Source: Tetrapyrgos nigripes (taxonomy: Eukaryota > Basidiomycota > Agaricomycetes > Agaricales > Campanellaceae). Taken from it: 64,000 bases of DNA. Position 1 is the stretch's first letter, and the number at the start of each line of letters is the position of its first letter. The position numbers and the translations under genes are program-made. The notes below the pieces were generated by a model. That model had not been told where the DNA came from, searched no databases, and worked only from the letters and a program-made list of their open reading frames with translations. Positions 55,403 to 64,000 of the stretch are shown one piece after another. The stretch lies in contig JAACJM010000142.1 of NCBI GenBank assembly GCA_013368315.1, positions 124,001 to 188,000 of the forward strand. Direction: 5' to 3'.

Positions 55403-57237
55403 TGTTGTAAGCGATTATCGATCTTGGGGTTGAGGATGCTATAGTATTCGACATTACCATCGAGGTTTTATACGTCTCGTCCCCTGCACACATTGCTGTA
55501 AGAGTACGCCGCCACTGTCTGTAATCACAGCAAATCAGGAGAGGACGCGAACGTTTAGCATCACGCACGTCAAGCTTCAACTGAGCGGGACACATTTCTC
55601 GGTCTCATCAAGGAACAACATCACAAGGACATAGCAACACAGACATACAGGAGGCTAAAACGGTCAGACAAATGATCTTCTGAAGGAGCATGAATAGATG
55701 AAATCAGAAATAAAAGCAAGGGAAGAAGAGTCAGGTAAGATTCTAGAACTACTCACTGCATCGACATCGTCAAAGAGTAGTGGGCTTTTCTTCTTTAGCA
55801 GAGCCTGCAGTTAGGTGCTCCGGGATCTATGTGAAGACGAGAGATAGGAGGTTAGCTCCAATATTATGAGAATGATGGTGCAAATACTTTCAGAAGAATC
55901 ATTCAGCACAGCGATAGACACGTTTTATCGAGGAACAGGGGCTGAAACACCAAGAACTTAGGCGTTCTGTCAGTGGGCCCCAGCATCGGATGCAATATCC
56001 AAATTTCAAATACCGTGAATAGGAGTTGAATCAAAGTTGAATAGTAGGCTCAAGTTTTACCAATGACTTAAATGTCCTCAGCTGAGTATTCTGGACAGAC
56101 GTAAGTACTACCGTTTGGGAATCTGATCGACGTACCTCAGACTGCAGGCTTTTGAACTGTTGATTGAGCTTCAAGTGGTTGATTGGATGTAAGTTACACT
56201 GGCGGCTGGCGCTCTTACAGAATCACTGAGACCTCCAAACTGTGGCCTGACGGTGTTGTCACATCTGAGTGACGTCAGTCGCGCGGAAAGTGCCGAAATT
56301 ACCCCTATTCACGTTTATTCACCTGGGGAAGGCTGAGGCTGGGCTCTCACAGGGAGTATCGCAGACAGAGAAGCTCTTCATTGAGACCATATACTCTAGC
56401 ATTCCTTGAATCCGTTTTGCTTCCTGTCAGTTCTCGCGTTGACTTCGCATAATATGCTAACATCAAGCAGGTCAACTTTGATCAAAGTTGAGATCGACAC
56501 GACGTTTGAAGGCTGGATGGTAATTTACATGTGCGATGCCTTAGGCGCAGAGTATGGTCCATTCTTCCTTCTCTTCACGTCCAGAAGATTGCAAATTACC
56601 TTTGAACCCTCCAGGGAGTGGATCGGGGTAGATACTATCGGGCCTCAATCATCACATACTTGGATGAGTATGAAAATGGTCATTGCACATGGTTCACCTG
56701 TAGAGGATCCTCTCCGCCTTCGAATGTGCCAAAGGAACCATCTACTGCGTCGAGCCAGTATTCGAAGCTCGCACCTTGGATAGACATATACAAGTTGATG
56801 ACTTACTAGTAGACACTCACGCCCTAGAAAACTGCTTTTTTATCTTCCACAAGATCGTCCAGCTGTAGCAGTGTCACGGGTCCAAAGTAATCATATAATC
56901 GCAAATATCCAGCGATACGTTGGGGAGAGACTTTTTGAGCGACATCATCCTGGGTCCTACATCCAGGATCCTCTACACGCTCAACAACCCGAGATGAAGA
57001 CAGACGGTGGTCGAAATGTACGGTCGCACCACAATACTGTCTTGATTTTCTGCGTATTGTTATTCCTCCTAACTACTACATCATGAAGGAGATGTGGGCC
57101 ACCACTGCGTGTGGCAATGACGAGGCCCAAAGGAAAGGAAGTGACTGGCAAGTGCTAAATGCGCGCTGTCAACTGTTCGGTTCTGGAGTCCGAGTCGTAA
57201 ATTAGTAAGAAAATCTCGAGAAAATCATATATCTAAA
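55403..57237. other. 1.8-kb spacer without supported gene
   Basis: Several frames (55266-55595 minus, 56406-56783 plus) lack protein character. The promoter of the secreted protein is expected near 55403-55500, but no clear TATA box is seen. Confidence 0.4.
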
Positions 57238-57239
57238 TT

Positions 57240-57545
57240 GCATAGCCATGCACGGGAGCCTCAAGTTATAACAACAAGTCCCTAAAGGACACTCGTAACG
57301 CTGTAACTCTCATGGATGGTGAGCAGCGATGAGCAATGATGGGCGTCAAATGGTGTTGCAGACCACGCGTTTTTGCGGCAACAGCCGGTGACCTGTGATG
57401 AAATGGCACCCGTAGTGAAGAAGCGGCATACCGGCATGGCCGGAGTTTACCGACTGAATACGAGACGCATCGAGCACAGCCAGTGGCCACACGCAGGAGC
57501 GTCAGGTTATAAGAACGAGACCCTAAAGGGCCTCGTAATTCCCAA
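57240..57545 (-). repeat. two head-to-tail copies of the ACGAGGCC hairpin repeat
   Basis: At 57240-57300 and 57470-57545 the order is AGCCA-CACG..., GGAGC, TTATAA, then a palindrome-like CCCTAAAGGG core ending CTCGTAA. The second is the best-preserved match to the copy at 20.96 kb (in opposite orientation). Confidence 0.65.
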
Positions 57546-57806
57546 TTCAGGGACCTAGGTTCACGACATCGCTGTGGCTTTCCTCTTTGAGTTTGCCCAG
57601 TCTTTTGACAAGTTCCTAGCACATTTCTCTACGATGTGTTGAAGAAACGAGCCCCTACATCAATTTCCTTTTATATCTATGCTCCTATTCCTTTTTCCTA
57701 TCATCGTTACCTCTCTCCGTTCCCGCCTCATATCTGTTTGTGTATGTATCTGATCCGCCCGCACCGAGCCTCACATATACCGTACAACTTCGTCTGACAC
57801 ACCTCA
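57546..57806. other. spacer, nothing recognised
   Basis: No gene is seen. Confidence 0.35.
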
Positions 57807-57837
57807 GTTGTTCCCACTACGTTGTGTGAACCCTGAG
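57807..57837 (+). repeat. 31-base direct repeat, left copy
   Basis: GTTGTTCCCACTACGTTGTG and 11 further bases are repeated exactly at 59128-59158. The left copy ends exactly at the TIR element; the right copy lies 122 bases beyond its other end. Confidence 0.9.
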
Positions 57838-59005
57838 GCCCAGTGAAAAGTCAGTTTCCCCAGAGCGAACCAGAGCGAATGTGCACCCGCAAATGATCGA
57901 AAAAAAATGAGCTGGACAGAGCCTGAGTGAGTCGCGTTGTAGATAGCTTAGGTTTGACACATACTTGTCTTCTTACCACTATGTTAACTCAACTAGCTTG
58001 ATTATCTTAGGCTGTTTTGGCCATCTCTCGACTATAATATATTGTCTATGGTATGTCCATGTACATATGATACTGTAGTATCTGCATCTTAGCTATTTGA
58101 CATGGTACTTCCCTTGCACTATCTTCATTTCTACTCAACAAGTTCGGCAGGTCCCGAGCATCTTGAAAAGTTCAAAGTCATTTCTGATCGCTTCCCAGCG
58201 TTCTTCTTCCTTCTACCACCACCATCTTCTGCCGACATCCTTCCCTTCCTTTTGCCCATCCACTTCCGCTGCCCGCTAACTCCCTGGCCAACGTCGTCGT
58301 GATCTGCAAAGGCGTTACATGTCTGTGTGAGAGCGAGGGGAAGGAAATGAGAAGGGCAAGTGGATTTCTCGTTGTTCAGTGAGTCTTCTGTATCGCGTTA
58401 TCTTCTTTCTCTAACCCGCCTTTTGCATTAGGCGAATTTGTATGGATATCTAGGCTCCCGGTGCGTCTTGGATGCGCCACCGTATCATCGCAGTACTGAT
58501 GGACTTCTTACGCAGCTATTTTCCACTTTGCGATTGTCCACGTCGGTACGTTCTCTTCCGGAAACTCTGCATTATGCCTTTCCTGACACAGAACCTACGT
58601 ACGCAGATTTGTTTGGGCATTTTTGGACAGGACATCGGTGTAGAAGGTATTATGGCGGTAGGTGCAGGAGAATGCATTTTATTACAGTGTATTTCTACTA
58701 TGTACACCATGTACTGTACCAAATTGTACCGTAACGAATCATAGCTATATGAACCAGAGCAAGCCAGAGCGAACCAAAGCGGGTGCAGAATTGGGTGCAC
58801 CCTATTCAAACCAAACGGACAAGAGCGAATGAGAGCGAATATACTCAAAATCTTCCAAAAAATGCTCGCTCGGACTCAGTTTGACTCAATGCAGATAATG
58901 AGTGGTGCACAATTTTGTAACGAGAGCGAACACAGGCGAGTCAGACTGAGCGTCTTTTGGACATTCGCTGGGGTTCGCTCTGGGCCCATTGACTTTTCAC
59001 TGGGC
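57838..59005. mobile_element. 1.17-kb TIR element with AGAGCGAA subterminal repeats
   Basis: Terminal inverted repeats GCCCAGTGAAAAGTCA at 57838 and its complement at 58990-59005 are followed inward by CCCAGAGCGAACC-like words on both sides. The 5-base CTGAG flanks both ends (57833-57837 and 59006-59010). AGAGCGAA/TTCGCTCT words are clustered near both ends. No transposase-like protein is encoded. The duplication length is not diagnostic, because palindromic CTGAGGCC at the junction allows other choices (a 3-base TGA with GGCCCAG termini). Confidence 0.75.
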
Positions 59006-59127
59006 CTGAGGTGTGTCCTTTATACTTACACTTACCCATATATATATAACTGATTCCATTATATTAACTACAGTACTTTTACTTACAAGTACTCTTCTCT
59101 TACAGGTACTGTAGTATATTCAATCAA

Positions 59128-59158
59128 GTTGTTCCCACTACGTTGTGTGAACCCTGAG
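59128..59158 (+). repeat. 31-base direct repeat, right copy
   Basis: Exact repeat of 57807-57837. It lies between two copies of ACTTACAAGTACTCTTCTCT (59079 and 59167), so a local duplication also occurred here. Confidence 0.9.
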
Positions 59159-59413
59159 TATTTTTACTTACAAGTACTCTTCTCTTACACGATGGGGGCT
59201 GCAGCCCTACTTTTTTGCGTTTACGCACGATGTGTGGGACTCAGAGTCTCCCCGGGGGCAGGACATCCTGCCTATCTGCCTCGGGGGCCTGTTTATCGGC
59301 ATAAATCGGACTCAATACCCACTAAAACCCCAGTATTGGTAACCCAATCGTCGGGCAGTGTATGTTCCCGTCTTAGGAGCCCTTGCCACGTGGCGCGTAC
59401 TAATTTTGGGCTT

Positions 59414-59553
59414 CACGCCGAAAAGGGACAAATATCCGCTCGACGGAGACATGTACTGAAAGGTAAAAACTGTACTGAAACATGATATATCAGTACAATA
59501 ATATTTTTCGGTACACCTTTCCGTCGAGCGGAAAGTTGTCCCTTTTCGGCGTG
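59414..59553. mobile_element. foldback MITE, CACGCCG family, copy 2
   Basis: Inverted termini of about 36 bases begin CACGCCGAAAAGGGACAA on the left and end CCCTTTTCGGCGTG on the right. The 3-base CTT flanks both sides (59411-59413 and 59554-59556). The loop of about 65 bases has no coding capacity. The ends match copy 1 at 14220-14350, and the symmetry here is better preserved, so this copy is younger. Confidence 0.85.
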
Positions 59554-60281
59554 CTTATTCCTTTCTTTCCGTACTTATTTCCGGCTTGCCATGCGGCAGT
59601 CAAGCTGGAGTCGCTCATTGATCATGAACACCCACCTAGCCTCTACTTCCCTCTCAGAAAAGGGTCTATCATCTTTCTGGACTACTCGTTCACACCTAGG
59701 CTTCCATATTAGATATGCAGATTCTGCTATTAGGTTTCTCCACAGTCATTCGTCACCTGTCCTTCGTTTGTCGTCTGTGCTCCAACTATTGTACCAAGGG
59801 CTGGGCGTTCCCGTTCTGGCGTTCGGCTTCGTTTTTCTCAGAGTTTCCCAGCCATTTCCCATATGAGTCCCTGGCCTGGAGGGGAGGAAGCTTCTTTGAG
59901 GTTGCAGGATGGCTGCCGCTGGAAGACATATCTTGTCCGAGTATGTATCTGAAGATAAGCTGGGCGAGGGATAAATGCGGGATTGTATGTGAGTCCAAGA
60001 ATGTGAAGAGATTTTGTATGTTTATAGTCAAATGAAGAAGCTAATGAGAGCCGGTATATCTACTGTTCGTTTCTAAAGTCAGCTGTAGCATAGCTGTACA
60101 TGTGCTGACAGCTCCGATGATCATTCAGCGTCTATGGCCAATATAAAGGTCTCAGCATTGTTACAACAGTTTCCTTAACAGCTTGTCCTGAACCCTCACT
60201 ACAGTAAGTACTCGATACCCTTTCCTCAGGATTCCTTTGACCCCTACGTTTTTCAGCTCGACTCTCGAAACTTCCTCCGTT
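59554..60281 (+). promoter_or_regulatory. upstream region of the HET-domain gene
   Basis: A leader intron is plausible: GTAAGTACTC near 60205 to TTTTTCAG near 60256, which would sit just before the chosen ATG 60282. The frame is open further upstream but starts only with TTG. Confidence 0.4.
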
Positions 60282-62393
60282 ATGCGTCTCTTAAACACGA
60301 CAGACTTCAAAGTCAAGGAGTTCTTCATGGATATTCCGCGCTATGCAATCCTCTCTCACACTTGGGAGCAGGAAGAGGTTACCTTTCAGGATATCCAGCA
60401 CCTCGATGTTGCTAAATCCAAAGTCGGCTTTCGTAAAGTCATGGGAGCGTGTGCCCGTGCTCGTCGCTATCATTTCGATTGGATCTGGATTGACTCATGC
60501 TGTATTAACAAAGAAAGCAGTGCCGAGCTCTCCGAAGCGCTCAACTCAATGTACCAGTATTATGAAGACGGAGCAGTTTGTTACGTCTACCTATCTGATG
60601 TTTCTGGAGAGTATCATCCTCGAAATGAAAAATCCAACTTCAAAGATAGTAGATGGCTCAAGAGAGGCTGGACGCTTCAGGAGCTACTCGCACCTGAATT
60701 TGTTGTGTTTTTGGATCGGGACTGGGAAAGGATTGGGACCAGGTGGAGCTTGCAGGATGTGGTCTCGGTGGTTACTGGTATTCCAGTGGATGTGTTTGAG
60801 GGTCGCGTTATCGACGAATATAGTGTTGCTCAGAGGATGTCATGGGCTGCGTTTCGAGAGACTACGAGGCCGGAGGACCAAGCATATTGTTTGTTAGGGA
60901 TTTTTGGTGTCAGTATGTCACCAATTTATGGAGAGGGTGGGGTCAAAGCCTTCATGCGGCTACAGCAGGAGATTATCAGGATTTCCAATGATCGCAGTAT
61001 CTTTGCTTGGGTTGCCGCCCCACCCACAGAGGAGGAGCTGAAGGAGCAGTGGGAGATCAAGTTCACTCCCACAGCCAGGAAAGACAAGCCAAGGGGTTTA
61101 CTAGCTCGATCACCATATGAATTTAGGATGTCAGGCAACGTGCAGGCTTCAAATGTGGAGCTCGTCGGCAACAAATCATCCTATTCCTTCAGTAACAATG
61201 GCCTGCATATCCATCTTCCTCTTAATCCCACCTCTTCCAGCTCCGGGCACTCTGGCAAAGACATCTTTCTCGCACACCTACTCTGCCGGTCCACGAGAGG
61301 CGGTAGCTACTTAACGGTTTATCTCCGAAAGACGAGCGGACATCAATACGTACGGTGTTATGCAGACGAAGTATTCTTGACGAGCTCACCGCCGGCAATG
61401 GATAACGTTCGGGAACTCACGGTCAGAGAGCATCTAGTCACAGAGCGCAGGGTCCGAACCTTGAACACATCCAGCACAGCAGAATCATCGATATTGCAGT
61501 ACGACGTTGAACTTCTGGGATCAGCTTGGGACTTCCTTTATGAACCCTCTCAGCCACAAGGGCATGGTTCTTTCAAGGTCTCTTGCATTGACGAGCATAT
61601 AGTGTCTCTTGCTCTGCACGGATTGGCATTTGGGACTGTTCAGTACCAGTCTCGGAAAACAGCTGGTGATTTTTTCGGCATCTTCTGTACACATCGTAAA
61701 CGTGGCCAGCCTTTCCTGCACATTTCTGATCAAAGATTGATCCCGGATTCCATTCGAGGGGATACACTTCTAGGAAGACTGAAGAGCGGAAACTACATAA
61801 TGGTTGCGTCTGAAAGGAGAGGAGATTTGCAGGAGATGATAGAAATTGGTTATCTTGCACAAGATAACCCTGAAATTCACCTCTGGACTGGTAGATTGCG
61901 ACTCCCTGATTTGGGCTTTATGGTCCCTTCCAGGTTGAGCACAGACTCCTTCGATTATCATCTCGAGTTCGAAGGGATGTTTCCACCTGATCCCTTTGGT
62001 AGGATTACTCAAGATATGGCCTATGTTACCGTCTTCCGACCATATCCCGATGATCCAAAGCAATGCGGTTATCATACGTTTCGCCTGCTTACATACCGAT
62101 GGGATAATTCGGGGATCAAGTACATAATTCACGTCGCATTTGGGCTCCAAGGATCTTCGGTTTGGACGGATGTTGTTGTACAAGAATATCCTTACTCCCG
62201 GGAAACTTCTGAACATGTTTGGAAATCCTATCTCAGCTCTGGGTCAAGGGCCCAGAAGCTATTAACGGATGAAGGGTTCGCGATGGGCAAACATTTATTA
62301 AATGGGGTTACCTCTGTGGCTGCTGAGATCCAGAGGACTAAAAATCTGCAACTGGGGGATTACTTGTTGCGCTTGAACATGCAGCGACGATAA
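60282..62393 (+). CDS. HET-domain protein, single exon, 703 aa
   Basis: Residues ~1-240 form the HET (heterokaryon incompatibility) domain with its three blocks: YAILSHTWEQEEVTFQDI, then WIWIDSCCINKESSAELSEA with a Tyr-rich helix and VCYVYLSDV, then SRWLKRGWTLQELLAP. FRETTRPEDQAYCLLGIFGV and MSPIYGEGGVKAFMRLQQEI continue the usual pattern. The C-terminal ~450 residues have no NACHT, ankyrin or WD repeats and are unassigned. In ascomycetes such proteins trigger cell death on non-self recognition; in Agaricomycetes they are numerous and mostly of unknown role. The start is the first ATG in frame (60282). No intron interrupts the coding part, in contrast to other genes in this window. Confidence 0.92.
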   Translation: MRLLNTTDFKVKEFFMDIPRYAILSHTWEQEEVTFQDIQHLDVAKSKVGFRKVMGACARARRYHFDWIWIDSCCINKESSAELSEALNSMYQYYEDGAVCYVYLSDVSGEYHPRNEKSNFKDSRWLKRGWTLQELLAPEFVVFLDRDWERIGTRWSLQDVVSVVTGIPVDVFEGRVIDEYSVAQRMSWAAFRETTRPEDQAYCLLGIFGVSMSPIYGEGGVKAFMRLQQEIIRISNDRSIFAWVAAPPTEEELKEQWEIKFTPTARKDKPRGLLARSPYEFRMSGNVQASNVELVGNKSSYSFSNNGLHIHLPLNPTSSSSGHSGKDIFLAHLLCRSTRGGSYLTVYLRKTSGHQYVRCYADEVFLTSSPPAMDNVRELTVREHLVTERRVRTLNTSSTAESSILQYDVELLGSAWDFLYEPSQPQGHGSFKVSCIDEHIVSLALHGLAFGTVQYQSRKTAGDFFGIFCTHRKRGQPFLHISDQRLIPDSIRGDTLLGRLKSGNYIMVASERRGDLQEMIEIGYLAQDNPEIHLWTGRLRLPDLGFMVPSRLSTDSFDYHLEFEGMFPPDPFGRITQDMAYVTVFRPYPDDPKQCGYHTFRLLTYRWDNSGIKYIIHVAFGLQGSSVWTDVVVQEYPYSRETSEHVWKSYLSSGSRAQKLLTDEGFAMGKHLLNGVTSVAAEIQRTKNLQLGDYLLRLNMQRR

Positions 62394-62522
62394 ACTTCCG
62401 GCAGTATATATTGATTCTGTGATTATGGATGGAGTCGGAGGCGCAGGTCATCATCGAAAAGGGCAAAGTGTAAAAAGGTCTCAAATAGTGTCAGTATTGA
62501 TAGATACTAGGATGCAGTAGGG

Positions 62523-63193
62523 GAATTACGAGGCCTTTAGGCTGAGTTACTTAACTTAGGTCGACCTCGAAAAATTTCCTACTAGTAGGGGTTCAGTCTC
62601 CCACCCCTTTTCATTGCTGGTCTCTACACCACCGCCACTTACTGCCACTCAAGCTTACAAAGCACTGATACGTCATTCTGCCTTCGCAAGCTTGCTGGTC
62701 GACGTCGACGACCCAGGTCCACCACCAATCTCAGGACGAGCTTTGGACGCGTTTTCTTTCCCTTAGCAGACCTCAAAGTCATCAAGAACCGCTAAAACAA
62801 GGAAAGCTTTGGCCAGCGCAATCCACCAGTTTCTATGAAGGGGGTGTGGGCCAGCGCTGAAACGTGGCGAAAACGAGTCCGGTGAGGTCAAAAATGCTAG
62901 ACTACACACTGTCCAGTAAAGATAGTCAATGAAAAATGTGTATACTGCTGGTTCAATTTCTGAGAAAAGTACTGTAGAGTGTAGATCATTTTGTAGCATT
63001 AAATCAGAGCTATGAGCAATATACGTGTAAAGAAGAGACAGCGCATTAGAGCTCTCTATAAACTAAAAGGAATGGAGTACCATACAAGAATAGGGGCACA
63101 TAGACAGACGGGGAAAATCGGGACAAACTCAACATAGCCACACGCGGAAACGCAGTGTTAAGAACTCGTCCTCATTCTTCGGCCTCGTAATTC
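62523..63193. repeat. inverted pair of ACGAGGCC repeats, possible 671-bp TIR element
   Basis: GAATTACGAGGCC at 62523-62535 is matched by its complement GGCCTCGTAATTC at 63181-63193. The similarity continues inward through GAGTT and CTTAAC words. No target duplication is evident apart from the TA inside the termini, so the class is open. Confidence 0.55.
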
Positions 63194-63254
63194 ACCATCT
63201 ATATCGTGACTACGCAATGCCACCCTGCCGGGTCCTGAAGGGGCCACTTGGCGT

Positions 63255-63282
63255 GTATCTATCTATTTATCTATCTATCTAT
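63255..63282. repeat. CTAT microsatellite
   Basis: About seven tetranucleotide units of TATC with one TATT interruption. Confidence 0.9.
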
Positions 63283-64000
63283 GAGTCTCGATCTACCGTA
63301 TTCACAATGTAGTCTTTAATTGATGCTTCGGCCATGCCTCGGACATCCGTTTTCTCCTTCCTTTCCTTTTCTACAATATTCTTATGAATATTCTCTTTTA
63401 TTCTAGATACTTCTAATGACTCGCTGCCTAAGTATCCCAGTATGTACTTTTGTAATAACCTTTTCTACCTCTCAATACACATCCATGCTCAACCTTACAT
63501 CTTGACTGATCGTAAGTCGGCATCCTTCACAACGCACAAGCTTGCATAGTGTGTTTTTTCTCGACCTTGACTGACGCCATCGTGCTCACCAAGTGTTTGG
63601 GAACCTGGTCTCTCTCGTTAACGCGAAAGCTTGCCTTGATATATATTATAAGTACCTTTTTCTCACTATTGATCATCTCGGAGTTTCCTAAACCCGAACC
63701 GAATCCGCGGTTCATTACAGTATTTCTCTCATCGTGGGTTCATGTTAGTTTTGGAGAGTGGCTCTGGATACGTTGAAGACGACCTCGAAGCCAAAAAGAC
63801 AATGCAGCCTGACCCAACAAGCGACGATGACACAAACAAAGTGACAGATTGGTGACAGATGAGAGCAAACAAGACAATACTCAAGTCCGTTCTTCAGTCT
63901 TATCGTGGACTCTACCATCTATCTCCATGGTAGTATACTGGTTATACATGCACCATTCATCCTCGTATCGTCTGGCTGAACCCGTTGTCCACGGAGAGTA

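Larger units (their letters stand above)
62394..64000. other. right end, repeats only
   Basis: No gene is supported. It contains the inverted pair of ACGAGGCC repeats and a microsatellite listed separately; frames such as 63549-63776 show no family resemblance. Confidence 0.45.

Noticed and set aside
56406..56783. 125-codon frame
   Set aside because: It starts with TTG, shows no family features and is not supported by splice signals.
60237..60281. Upstream extension of the HET frame
   Set aside because: It would need a TTG start; the first ATG (60282) directly precedes the HET domain, and a leader intron acceptor lies just before it.
1..64000. tRNA, rRNA genes or CRISPR arrays
   Set aside because: No cloverleaf with A and B box consensus, no rRNA-like stretch and no regular repeat-spacer array was found by eye; a tRNAscan run would settle the tRNA question.

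Overview
The window looks like nuclear DNA of a mushroom-forming basidiomycete (Agaricomycetes). The real genes are cut into many small exons by introns of about 50-70 bases, some of them with GC-AG ends. The gene content fits as well: a multicopper laccase, a HET-domain protein, F-box remnants, an APH-type kinase, a GtaA-like glutaminase, a GH20 hexosaminidase and Cys-rich secreted proteins. The species cannot be fixed from sequence reading alone. All exon coordinates are hand-derived from splice signals and family conservation.

Layout. Positions 1-9870 are gene-poor: a degenerate tandem array of about 230-base units (about 560-2410), two weak small-gene candidates (2829-3141, 3903-4064), one APH-family kinase (4909-6434, minus), then 3.4 kb without a recognisable gene. 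A two-exon gene of unknown function lies at 9871-11490 (minus). Positions 12-35 kb form a repeat-rich island. It holds A/T-rich GGACTTTT repeats, a foldback MITE, two hAT-like MITEs with perfect 8-base target duplications, a broken F-box gene and a second F-box relic, a solo LTR with a 5-base duplication, a near-perfect palindrome, and a complete 7.1-kb Ty1/copia element (27250-34342) with a GGTGG duplication. A 14-exon laccase (21833-24102) sits inside this island.

From 35 to 55 kb the DNA is gene-dense: glutaminase with a C-terminal membrane anchor (35023-38517, plus), beta-hexosaminidase (38831-41288, minus), an Ent3-like ENTH/epsin protein (41581-44060, minus), an NmrA-like NAD(P)-binding protein (44901-46400, plus), an APH/MTR-kinase-like protein (46446-47917, minus), a tandem pair of related GPI-type secreted proteins (48160-49158 and 50414-51326, minus), an Mpv17/PMP22 membrane protein (51742-52995, minus) and a Cys-rich secreted protein (54525-55402, minus). 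From 55.4 kb onward repeats return: a 1.17-kb TIR element, a second copy of the foldback MITE, and a dispersed hairpin repeat. One HET-domain gene (60282-62393, plus) lies among them.

How they fit together. There is no obvious biosynthetic cluster. Laccase (lignin and phenol oxidation), hexosaminidase (chitin-oligomer turnover), glutaminase and the small secreted proteins are secreted or cell-surface functions typical of a saprotroph. The most informative signals are in the mobile DNA. The copia copy has nearly identical LTRs but several in-frame stops, each explicable by a C:G to T:A transition. At least four different families of small non-autonomous elements can be delimited precisely by their target-site duplications.
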